Assembly: GCA_023053545.1 (NCBI GenBank)
Contig: JAKZAN010000006.1
Span: forward strand, 8,381,851 to 8,445,850
Direction: 5' to 3'
Source: Lepidurus packardi
Taxonomy: Eukaryota; Arthropoda; Branchiopoda; Notostraca; Triopsidae
Length of the DNA: 64,000 nt
In this document: positions 35,471-44,757 of the stretch, one piece after another
Layout: each line of letters opens with the position of its first letter
Position numbering within the stretch: position 1 is the first letter of the stretch
Made by a program: the position numbers and the translations under genes
Notes under the pieces: generated by a model
Told to the model about the DNA's origin: nothing
The model's database searches: none
The model's input: the letters and a program-made list of their open reading frames with translations, nothing else

Positions 35471-35962
35471 TTAACGGCCATAGGATGATCCACCATTGAA
35501 CCCACCATATCCACCTATCGGAGTAATCAGTCTTACATTTCAATTCTAGTACACCTAGTCATTAATATGTATGACCATAATTACCGTAGGAAGGACGATA
35601 CCCACCGTAACCGCTACTTTGTCCACCATATCCACTGTTGTATCCGCTGTTGTATCCGCTGTTGTATCCACCATATCCGCCGCCACCATAGTAACCTCCG
35701 TATCCACCACCATATCCGCCGCCATAACCCGAAGAATGATGAGCAGCTACATCTAACTCATCGGAATCGCGAACTGCGGCTATTAGTGGAAATTCGGCGT
35801 CGTCAAATTGACTACCAAATGAATCAGGTCGGGGTAAGGCCGCAGCAATAGTCGCCAGTGTGAGAAACAACTGTAAGAAACAAAGAAAATTTCGTTAAAG
35901 CAGCTTTAATTTTTAAAGTCAAATTGATTGGATTTAAAACATACCAAGACGAATTTGTACAT
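35471..35962 (-). CDS. Gly/Tyr-rich secreted protein 3
   Basis: Exon 1 from 35962 codes MYKFVL; exon 2 continues the signal peptide (LFLTLATIAAALP). It has a longer acidic propeptide-like segment (DSFGSQFDDAEFPLIAAVRD...DELDVAAHHSS) before Gly-Tyr repeats and three GYNS units, ending RPSYG. Exon 3 codes GYGGFNGGSSYGR, stop at 35471. About 120 residues. The acidic segment of ~35 residues sets it apart from genes 1 and 2 but the leader and promoter are shared. It is probably secreted by epidermis or haemocytes; inference only. Confidence 0.82.
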
Positions 35963-36048
35963 CTTAGGATTTGGAATTCGGAGCGAGATACTATAGCTCT
36001 GAAGTGTTGGCAAAGAAGACTAATGCCTTGCTCCTCGAATTGGAAGCC

Positions 36049-36055
36049 TTATATA
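36049..36055 (-). promoter_or_regulatory. TATA box, Gly-rich gene 3
   Basis: TATATAA, 87-93 bp before the ATG at 35962. Confidence 0.6.
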
Positions 36056-36157
36056 GCGAAATTTCTCCAGTTTTTTGTTATGGTGACCGAAGGATTTTCT
36101 CTACATTTTCCTGCATTATGTAAGTAAGAGATTTTGGGAATCGTGAACCTTACCTAT

Positions 36158-36176
36158 GCGTATCTTTGTCCCCCGG
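36158..36176. promoter_or_regulatory. Upstream element shared with Gly-rich gene 2
   Basis: GCGTATCTTTGTCCCCCGG, about 200 bp upstream of the gene 3 ATG; partner at 34378-34396. Confidence 0.55.
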
Positions 36177-36816
36177 CATGAAACTTGACAAACTCGTGCA
36201 AACAGACTATGCCGGCACGACACCGACTAAGGTTGGCATTGCCAAAGGTAATTATGAGGGGCGTTCATGTTCGTCGAGAAATTTTGAAGGGCTATCTTGT
36301 TCGTCTTTTTTTTTTGGCTTTTCCTGTTTAATTTTCTTCGGGTTTTATAGCAGACAAATAGTTGCGCAAGTTTTGAGCCTTCAAGCATGTTTTTGTTGAG
36401 CAAACCTTGATGGTTTTGTGAAGAATCCCCTGGTTTACGTAGTTGTTTTTCTTTTCGTGGCATTTTTCAAGCTATATGCATTTATTTTGTGAGGGAAGGC
36501 AACTAAAGCTGACCTTGAAATTAAGTATGTATTAAAAACGGACAGTGTACTATTTCTATGAATATACGGAGGCTCTTCCTGAATGCTTCGCGCTTGTTTA
36601 CATCCATTCAACTTATTTTGTAATGCTCTCATTTTCATAGAAAAACGATGCAACCAATCTATGAAGGTTGAACTGATTTGTTTGTTTATTTTTTCCATTA
36701 ACAACTTGACATATACATGGCTACTTTTTAACTTCTTTCTCCTTCACGCTACCCTAAGGGCGTAAGTAATATGTTGAAGTCATTAAATTAGCTTACATAA
36801 TTATAAATTAAACAAT

Positions 36817-37289
36817 TTAATATTGCCCGTTGTACGGTGGGTTCTGCTGAGATTGTGAAGCCTTTAAATTTGCGTTGGTATTCGAGTTAGTATTGGTGTT
36901 ATGGATAATAACGTCAACATTGGATGAAGGGTTTTTGTTAACGAATCCGGGATTGTACCCGGGGTTGTAACCGGAGTTGTAGCCGGGGTTATAACCGGGA
37001 CTATAACCATTACCGTAATTAGAATACGAAGGGTCACTGCCAGGGTAGAAATTCTTCTGTCCGTAACTACCCTGTACTCCGTAATGTCCTGATTGACCGT
37101 TGAGCGTGGTGAGAGCTTTATTGAGTAGTAATTTGGTCAGCAACAATGGTTCGGCTACAGCAATTGAACCCACGCATGCGAGTATGGCAACCTGGGAAAG
37201 GACAGCACGTTAAAAACATTTTCATGGGGTGTTAATATTTAATGAAGTAGTAAATGCACAGTACGTACCGTAAAAAGAGAACTCTTCAT
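36817..37289 (-). CDS. Gly/Asn/Tyr-rich secreted protein 4
   Basis: Two exons, 37289-37269 (MKSSLFT) and 37191-36817. The signal peptide continues VAILACVGSIAVA. The mature part starts with a hydrophobic helix (PLLLTKLLLNKALTTLNG), then GYNPGYNSGYNPGYNPG repeats and an Asn/Thr-rich end (NTNTNSNTNANLK), finishing NGQY. About 131 residues. The repeat unit is (S/N)PGYN instead of YGG, so it belongs to the cluster by structure and promoter rather than by close sequence. Possible matrix or cuticle component. Confidence 0.8.
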
Positions 37290-37381
37290 GATAAATTGTT
37301 AATGTTTACTGCCGAGATGAAAGACTTGGCAAGCTAAGAAGGCTTTGAAGGTTTGTTGTAGATTTGCGAATTTGCTAGGCC

Positions 37382-37388
37382 TTTTATA
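37382..37388 (-). promoter_or_regulatory. TATA box, Gly-rich gene 4
   Basis: TATAAAA, 93-99 bp before the ATG at 37289. Confidence 0.6.
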
Positions 37389-38300
37389 CCGCTCGCATAA
37401 ACCCTTGCAACTATATCCTTTGTTCCACGAAGTTCATAGAGGTGCTTGGCATTGTTATTGTTTACGAATCAAATTGCTCTCAGGTATAGGCGCACCTCAC
37501 GTAATCCAACGTAAATATACCTGTTAGGGTACGGCTTGACGGTTTGCGTAACACAGCCTGTAGATTACCGTCTTCTGAAAAACACGGAAAACCCCAACCG
37601 TGATGACGTTCCCATTAAAGAAAATATTCAATGTCAAACTAACCTACCATCCGTGTTCCAAGGTTCGTTGGGATTGCAAAGTTTGCTTTCTGTCTGACAA
37701 AATTCTGGCCTTCGTTTTTACCATTTTTTAGCAATCAAGCAATAAGTTACGGCAAATTTATGGGTGGGATGTGGCATTTCAATCAGTTTCTGCTGCCCTT
37801 CACTGTCTATTCAGGGACAAACAATTACCTATCTATTCTGAAGCCATGGTACCAGGAGGAGGTGACTGGCCTTCCGTGGAGGAGCTAGTTTAATCTGCTC
37901 TTCTGCAATCATGTGTCCATTGCCCTTTCCTGGCGTTGGTGATAGAAAAGACCGGAGTCAGGAGAAGCCAAGTGAGAGCTAGGGGGTTTCCTGAGAGGCA
38001 CTGTAGCGTTCGACGAACTTTCCTATTGTGAGCCTGATTTCAATGCACGGTGTGCAATTTCCATGTTCTTGATTCGTAATCATATGGCTATAAAGAACTA
38101 CTTCGTCTTATCTTAAATGTCAACCGTTGCACTTCATGTAAAGTATTCATGTTTTGTATATTTAGTTACACGTGTTATTTTTCAATTAGTCAAATTTCTG
38201 TACGAATCTGATGTTGATAAAGCTACAAATCGCGTGCAAATTAGAAACATTTTGTTCTTCCTATTATTCATCATAGTGCTGTTCTGCATCGGTAAAGCTA

Positions 38301-38928
38301 GCTTTACACTGCCCCTGACAGCCTGACATGTCAGAGATTTCGGCCTCATGTCGTGTCGGACATGACACTCGATTGATTTACACTGCTTTACAAAAAGCCT
38401 GCTGAACGTTGCTTTATGAAAGCTGTAGTTGTTTATATATATAATGGATATATAAAGTATACAATGGGTATAGCTATAAGACTATATAATTACCTATATA
38501 ATTATCTAATTAAATAGTGCATAACAATTCATATAGATATCTATAAGAACCCCACTTATATAAACCAATGGTTACTATTAAGAACAATTTACTTACACGA
38601 ACCACAGCTTAGTTACCTATCTTCTCAAAAATATTACCATTTATTATCAAACGTTGTATTTTGTTTCTTTTTTGTCCTTACTGACGCGTGTGTTCCCGCG
38701 CCAAGTAACCTTTAATGTTCAAATCAAACTAATGTTTACACATTTGGTCCTACCCACCTCTTTTTGTGATTGGTGGAAGCAGTCATGTCAGCCAGAAAAG
38801 TTGAGCGCTGCTAAACTCTTGACACGGTAGTTTTGTGACTGGAGTTCTAGCCATGTCAACGGTATTACGCATGCGCCTTGCCCCGCAGACAGACACTGAC
38901 AGTTGGCAGGGGCAGTGTAAAGCAGGCT
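38301..38928. mobile_element. Non-autonomous DNA transposon with hAT-like target duplication
   Basis: The left end GCTTTACACTGCCCCTGACA is inverted at the right end (GGCAGGGGCAGTGTAAAGC, 38905-38923). TAAAGCTA sits directly outside both ends (38293-38300 and 38929-38936), an 8-bp repeat fitting a hAT target site. The right end has five extra bases (AGGCT), so the exact left edge may have lost a few. No transposase frame; interior AT-rich. Confidence 0.65.
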
Positions 38929-40016
38929 TAAAGCTAGCTTAATCAATACGATAAAGTGCAAACGAGCTGCATGATAGGTGGACCCTAATGAGCCTAAATT
39001 TGCGTCCTGCTGTGTCGTTTTTTTATAGCTTACTAATTTGACCTGATACTTGTGTCTTACTAGTTCAGATTTATTGGAAATTTCTTATTAGTTCAAATTT
39101 ACATCTCGGTGGATATGTCAAGGCAATCGCAGCGGAAGTAAAGCATTTTTCTTTAAAAGGCTTGCTGTAAATAAGACATTTTCACTTTCTGTAAGCTATT
39201 TTTTCAACATGTTTGCTTAACAACGTACGAGTATTTCAATCTTTTCCGGTTACCTTTGCGGAATGTCCGCTGTTGCTTAAGGTCCAGGCCTTGAAAATTT
39301 CCAAAAGTAAGAAGAAAAAAAAATACTAGCGTGTTTCTGGTTTAGCGTTTTGTGTTTAGGGCCAGCCAACCTATGATGGTCACAGTAATCCTGCCGCGTT
39401 TGCAATTCGTATTGTCGTTTGATCTGTTACCTAGAATAGGCTTTGATTCCGGTATTTTAGGCTCTTCCATTTTACCAGGTAAGGTAATAGATACCAGATG
39501 AAACAATTCGCCATTTTATTTCTAGTCTTTTGACCCAGCAGTTATTTAATAGTAAATGTACAATTAAAAATAGTACTTTTGCACACTTAACAATACTTTT
39601 ATATTATTTTACTGAAGACGTTGAGTTATTGTACTGTACGTACTTTTCCTATTAAATAATTGTTGTGTCAAAAAGCACAACTTTTTGTAACAGTGTATGA
39701 GAGCGAGGAATAAGCGCCATTTTTATATTATCGTTTATTAAAGATGTTTCAATAGAAGCTATACAATAACAGGAAATGAGATATAAAATATCGGGCCAAC
39801 TCCTTAGTATTCGGCCTTTTCCTTCAAACAATTTACTTATTTATCAGTCGCGTCTTATATTATCACCTATTTAAAAAAATATGGAACTGAACGTGTACTC
39901 CTTAGATAATGTAAGTCGAAGTCACAAGTTTAAATAATATATTATAATCAACCGACAGGTAGTGTACAAATATCGATCACGGGGTCTAGCGGGTTTTTAA
40001 CTTTCATAGTAAAGTC

Positions 40017-40532
40017 TTAATAGTAGCCGTACAAAGGTCTGTAGGAGTTGTAGCCACGGTGACTAAGGGGAGGGAGAACAATACAAAACGTGGTTTTGCT
40101 CATAACCATTAGGCTTAATTTTCTTACCCGTGGTGATGATGGTGGTGATGGCCTTGAGGACGATATCCGTTATTGTACCCTCCGTTATAGTACCCTCCGT
40201 TGTATCCGTTGTAATTGTTGTACCCGTTGTATCCATTGTACCCTCCAGGTCTATAATTGTTATAATAACCGCCACCCACACCTACGTTAAGTCCAACTGG
40301 ACCTAAGCCTACTCCTAAGTTAAACTGGCGTTTCTGGCGACTCGCAATCAACGAAGGATATTGGTCTTCAAAGTCTGCGGTAGTTAGAAAGGAATAACTG
40401 GGCTCTTCCCCTTCGCTAAAAGCATTTGCAAAAGTGAAGCATAGAATCACCTGAGAAATAAAATAAACCGGTCGTTAAATGGGATTAAAATTAAAGTTCT
40501 CCAAATACCGTGGTAATTAAGAGGATCTTCAT
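40017..40532 (-). CDS. Gly/Tyr/Asn-rich secreted protein 5 with propeptide and furin-type site
   Basis: Three exons. Exon 1 from 40532 codes MKILLITT; exon 2 completes the signal peptide (VILCFTFANAFS). An acidic propeptide (EGEEPSYSFLTTADFEDQYP) ends in a furin-type site SRQKR. The predicted mature chain starts QFNLGVGLGPVGLNVGVGGG, continues with NGYNGYNNYNGYNGG repeats, has a seven-His run and ends in exon 3 with HRGYNSYRPLYGYY. About 130 residues. Signal peptide, acidic propeptide, RxKR site and Gly-rich mature chain is the layout of attacin-like and other Gly-rich antimicrobial precursors, but also of some cuticle proteins. Confidence 0.83.
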
Positions 40533-40616
40533 GACTTTATTGAAAAACTTGTAGTGTTCGGTCAACTATCTAGCAGACTAACTGACTATCAGTGACGTTC
40601 GCTGGCTCTTTGACCC

Positions 40617-40624
40617 TTTATATA
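40617..40624 (-). promoter_or_regulatory. TATA box, Gly-rich gene 5
   Basis: TATATAAA, 85-92 bp before the ATG at 40532. Confidence 0.6.
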
Positions 40625-41708
40625 GCAAAAGTTCTTTACGGTGGAACATAGAACCACATACTGAGATGGAAAGGATGTCGACCTTTCCAAATCTTGTTCT
40701 AAGGGAGGCTTCTCGGAGGCTGAGGTCTGTTGCATGTGTTCCATGAAACACTATTTAAAAAAGACTTACAACTCGTAATACAGATGATGATTCGCCAAAT
40801 CAGAATCAGATCTTAGAAATTGAGTTAGATATTTTCTAAACTAATTTAATTTTAAAATTAAACTTATTTCAATTAACGAATGACTAATTTGAAAATTTCC
40901 GCAACGCACTAAAGCCTGTCGTGACAGCTCACGACTCAACGGCGAAAGTAAAAAAAGATGCGGACAAACTTTAACCTTCACCTTGCGGATCCAAACCGGT
41001 TTGTTAGGGTACTTATAACGCTGAATAGTATTCGACGGAAACAGTTAGACAGGAATATTTTAAGCGTGTACGTTTTAAGTAAGAGTTTTAAACTTCAAGA
41101 TAAAAATAAATTAATAATGTGAGTCTTTTACAAAGATACTTAAAGATATAATTAACATAATGAACGGAGGGCTTTCTCCGCGTCTTCTTTTTGACGAGAA
41201 AGTGCTGTGCAATTATCACGGACAAGAAACGCATGTATTTTTGTAGACGCTATTTTATCGTGCACTTTGATCAGCATGATAAACACTTGGGGTAAGGTTT
41301 TGTTGTTTACTTGCGAAACTTTGCAGGAACCTGATTTACACAGCACGGAAAATTTACAAACACGGGTCAGGGTAAGAATACGAAATGTCAGTGTAATGGT
41401 GCTTGCATTTATAGTTAGATCTTAACGAAGACATTATGTTACTATCAAGGGTCCGCTGACCACGAATTTTAATTAGCAAATAAAAACCATGAAGTTGAGA
41501 TTCACTTTCATTTATCCAAGGGCAATTTATTTAGTACAACAAGTTCGTTATTAAGTTAATGTCTTTTGTAGTATGACTGAAGTGAGACTTGACTACGGGA
41601 CGGTACCAAAAGCCAGGAACTGACCAGGAAAAGACCAGGAACTGACTAATACGGACTTCCACCATAAGCCTGTTGACCTTTACTTTCCTATGTGCTGTAC
41701 GTACAGTA

Positions 41709-41982
41709 CAGTGGGTGATCGGTTAACGAACATAATACCTTCCAAAAAGATGTTCGTTAACCGATTATCAGTAAGATAAACCTTCAGAAAAATTCAGAGA
41801 ACAGAAATCAACTAGCGCAAAAAAAGGATATGTATACAACCTTCAAAGTCTCGTTCCAGAAACCGTTCATAGATGGTAGTAAAATACTTATGTTTGCTTC
41901 TGAGGTCGTTCGTTATCCGATCATAAAAAATGCGCAAAAAAGTGTTCGTTATCCGGTCTGTTCGTTACCTGATCACCCACTG
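41709..41982. mobile_element. 274-bp TA-flanked MITE, pogo/Tc1-like ends
   Basis: The left end CAGTGGGTGATCGGTTAACG and the right end, read inverted as CAGTGGGTGATCAGGTAACG, match closely. TA flanks both sides (41707-41708, 41983-41984). GTTCGTTA(A/T)CCG recurs four times in subterminal positions (about 41752, 41908, 41943, 41959), as expected for transposase binding sites. No coding capacity. Confidence 0.75.
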
Positions 41983-42136
41983 TATATATACTTCTGCTGT
42001 TACGATTTATAATCTATTGAAAGGCGCAAAAAACACAATCTGTAGGTCATAACCTTCGCTTTCTTCGCTTAATAAAATTTTCCTTAACCGGGTTAAGAAA
42101 ATGTCTTTTTCGTAAATAAATTAACTTAACTTAATT

Positions 42137-42368
42137 TTAACTTTGTTTAAGTGTATTTCGTGCAAGTTCTTGAGACAAAACTTGACGTACCAAGTCTTGG
42201 TCGTTCTCGATATTAGCGTTGAAAGTCTGGTATTGCGCGTCTAGATTTTCTCCGTAATTTCGGTATGCTACTAACGGTGGTTGCATGGCGTCTTGCTAAG
42301 ACTGTCCCGGTATAGCGTAAGGGAAATTATCGTGTCCGAGATCAGGGTACAGGTTTCCGCATTATATA
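42137..42368 (-). pseudogene. Decayed or very short gene of the Gly/Tyr secreted-protein cluster
   Basis: On the minus strand a coding-like frame reads NLYPDLGHDNFPYAIPGQS, a stop, then QDAMQPPLVAYRNYGENLD and onward to LARNTLKQS with stop at 42137. TATATAA at 42362-42368 lies about 80 bp before an ATG at 42286, the same spacing as in the cluster genes. Either the ATG at 42286 starts a 49-residue peptide without signal sequence, or this is a remnant: a hydrophobic leader-like frame (KIILWLFFFFGNFAS, about 42535-42490) sits upstream in another frame. I favour a remnant. Confidence 0.4.
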
Positions 42369-42949
42369 GCCTGCCAGTACTCGTTTCTTCGAACACGAGA
42401 GCGAACTGGGGAACTTGTCACCAAACACGACGCTTCCGACAGAGTCAGCTTGGGGCAAAAACTTTAATTAGATTGCTTGCAAAATTACCAAAAAAAAAAA
42501 ATAGCCAAAGGATGATTTTATAGTGTACCACAAAAACCGTCCACTGTCAAAAAGCAGTCATAGGCACTTCTCTTACGTTCTTCGTTATTCTGCTAATATA
42601 CAGCACAGTATATGCAGGATTTTGAGCTCTCCTTTTTTCAGCACCTGAACCCCTTAAATTACCTGGGACAAAGTTTTTCCCTATTACGCAATTTACCGAA
42701 GACTAGAATCCGAGCAGAATCAACCCAAGAAAGGGCCACGTGTTTGTGGTCATTGCTCTCTCTTTCATAGGTAGTCCTCATTTTGCGTGTTGTTGTGTTT
42801 GGTTATGGAAAACTGTTAGGAACCATTTTTGGAAGATACAAATTCATTGTTATTTTTATAAACTTTTATTAAGAACACATTGTGGGAAGTAACAAGGCTA
42901 TTTTACAAATGAATCCAGATTTATCCGGATTAAAAAAAAAGTAAGATGT

Positions 42950-43221
42950 TTATCGACCATAGCTGTAGCTCGGGATTCCGCCGGTATATACGGGATGATT
43001 TTGGCTATAACTAGCCGAGCCAGGGTATGCGTTTGAGTAACTGTAACGTCCGTTGGAGCTGGAACCCTCGGAATCGAATCTGTCCCATACATTCTCAAGC
43101 GGCAAGGCGAAAGCCAACGCCAAGCACAACAGGACAAAAACCAACTGCGGAGAAAATAAGATTGTTGAACCGAGCAATGGTATGCAAATTACAAGTTTGT
43201 ATAACTTACCATGGACTTCAT
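42950..43221 (-). CDS. Small Ser/Tyr/Gly-rich secreted protein 6
   Basis: Two exons: 43221-43210 codes MKSM, and exon 2 (about 43145-42950) continues the signal peptide LVFVLLCLALAFALP. The mature chain is NVWDRFDSEGSSSNGRYSYS, then NAYPGSASYSQNHPVYTGG and IPSYSYGR; 68 residues in total. It is the smallest member, with Ser-Tyr instead of Gly-Tyr repeats. It has the same tiny first exon and a TATA box 90-96 bp upstream. Likely a secreted structural or defence peptide; no closer family recognised. Confidence 0.78.
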
Positions 43222-43310
43222 ATTTAAATGCGGAGTTAAAGGGAATGCTAGGATGCGTACGCTGTTGCGTTGACGCAAGTTGTGGTTCTTTTCCCAACTA
43301 AGTGCAGGTC

Positions 43311-43317
43311 TTTTATA
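43311..43317 (-). promoter_or_regulatory. TATA box, secreted gene 6
   Basis: TATAAAA, 90-96 bp before the ATG at 43221. Confidence 0.6.
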
Positions 43318-44000
43318 CGATACATGCGGATACCCCCCGCCCTTGTTTTGGGCGATGGAATGATTTCACATCGGCCGTCAAAAGCTTGTTCCTCGTAACC
43401 AGGAATTGGAGGACTAATGTCCATGCTCTGACGTCAAACTCTACGTCAAGGCAAACTGGAACATATCATCCACTTCCTAGTCGGGAACAGGAAAGGGTCT
43501 TTGGTAGTCCCTACATCTAGGAATCATGATGTGGAAAGAATTGGCTGTGCGGCTGTTATGCGGAAGCCAAGTGGAAAGTTCTTTGTATGCTTATGGCTTT
43601 ATTCATAACAATGATAAAGATGCACTCAAATTGTGTCTTAGCCTTGGCGATAATTGTTCTAACGTGAGGGTTTTTTCATAGCCTCCAAGTGCAACAGCGC
43701 GGAACCACAATCTAACTTGTAAGCCCTAAGCCTTGGAATAGTTTATAAAGCTTGTATTTCTGTATCCCTTTTTTTAACCATTTTTCAAGGTTATGTTTTT
43801 CTTGTGGGATTTTCGTACATTATTGTCTGCCTTTTTGGCCAAGTACTATTTACGTTGCTGGTTGTTTATTGTCCGATGGTCTCAAAACCCAGGTAGAGGA
43901 AGCACACCTTCCCAACCTTTACCTTCGAAATTTTCGTTTATCATATTCAAATCGAAGAGTACGGGAACAGGGTGATAAATTCGGTATTATACAGAATGGT

Positions 44001-44388
44001 GTAGGTACAGGATACAGTGAACTGGTGAATGGTACAGGATAGCCCGGTGTGCCGAAACTGTGGTGAGGCAGACGAAACCGGGAAGCATCTAGTCATGGAA
44101 TGCTCAACCCTGAGAGCGGAGCGCAACGCTTTATTCAGCAAACTGCGAAGCAAAAACATACCAGTGGACTTCGAAGAAATTGTAGGATTCGGAAACAGAA
44201 CAGTGCATGATCGGTTTTTTATACAAAACAATTTTATCAAGTTCATAAAACAAACGAAGATTTTAGATTTCATCTGAAGATGCTAAAGTACCAAACAGTG
44301 AGAGTGTGTTGAAAAAGAAAGCCGAAGGCGATAATGTGGCGCGATAGCGACATGGTTCGCCTCAAAAATACAAAAATACAAATACAAA
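44001..44388 (+). mobile_element. 5'-truncated non-LTR retrotransposon (LINE) tail
   Basis: The frame 44035-44277 reads SPVCRNCGEADETGKHLVMEC and on to LFSKLRSKNIPVD (stop at 44277). This is the Cys-x2-Cys...His...Cys segment found at the end of LINE ORF2 proteins of the I/Jockey/R1 type. It is followed by about 80 bp of 3' untranslated sequence and a short A-rich (ACAAAT/ATACAA)n tail. ATACAGAATGGT occurs just left (43989-44000) and at the right edge, compatible with a target duplication. Confidence 0.7.
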
Positions 44389-44460
44389 TACAGAATGGTA
44401 TTATACAAAATTCGATATTATACAGAATGGTATTATACAAAATTCGATATTATACAGAGT
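44389..44460. repeat. Short tandem repeat, about 34-bp unit
   Basis: CAGAATGGTATTATACAAAA followed by TTCGATATTATA occurs twice in tandem. A related piece lies at 43980-44000, left of the LINE tail. Confidence 0.7.
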
Positions 44461-44757
44461 GATGATCATCATTCTGTAGAATACCGAAATTGAATAAAAT
44501 TCAAGGAATTTATCCATTTTTAATTCCGGGTATTTCATAAAGGGAAGTTCCATTTGCTTGTTTCTTAGGATGTTAACGTTGATAATTTAGGCTAATCTAC
44601 ATTAACGGGGAAAAGAACAAGAGGAACAAATGACGATAAAAGGAAAGTCCGGAGGGGACGAGATATCCTAAGTCCGAGAAATGCAACGTGGGAATGGGCG
44701 GTTCCTGAATATAGGGTTGTTTACAGTTGTCTCGTCGCGTGCGTTCTCCACGACACG

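Larger units (their letters stand above)
35963..36816. other. Spacer between Gly-rich genes 3 and 4
   Basis: Gene 3 promoter and AT-rich DNA. Several short open frames lack start and splice context. No gene is supported. Confidence 0.5.
37290..40016. other. 2.7-kb spacer with a transposon, between Gly-rich genes 4 and 5
   Basis: Contains the gene 4 promoter and a 628-bp inverted-repeat element (38301-38928). A somewhat GC-richer stretch near 37840-38010 has no supported frame. The rest is AT-rich. Confidence 0.55.
40533..42136. other. Spacer with MITE, upstream of Gly-rich gene 5
   Basis: Holds the gene 5 promoter and a 274-bp transposon (41709-41982). A coding-like minus-strand frame at 41346-41152 (TLPQVFIMLIKVHDKIAS...) has no recognised family or start and may be a gene remnant. 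Confidence 0.5.

Noticed and set aside
40124-40160. Seven-His run as an engineered tag or vector trace
   Set aside because: It lies inside a natural precursor with proper introns and no cloning sequence; His-rich tails are common in Gly-rich proteins.
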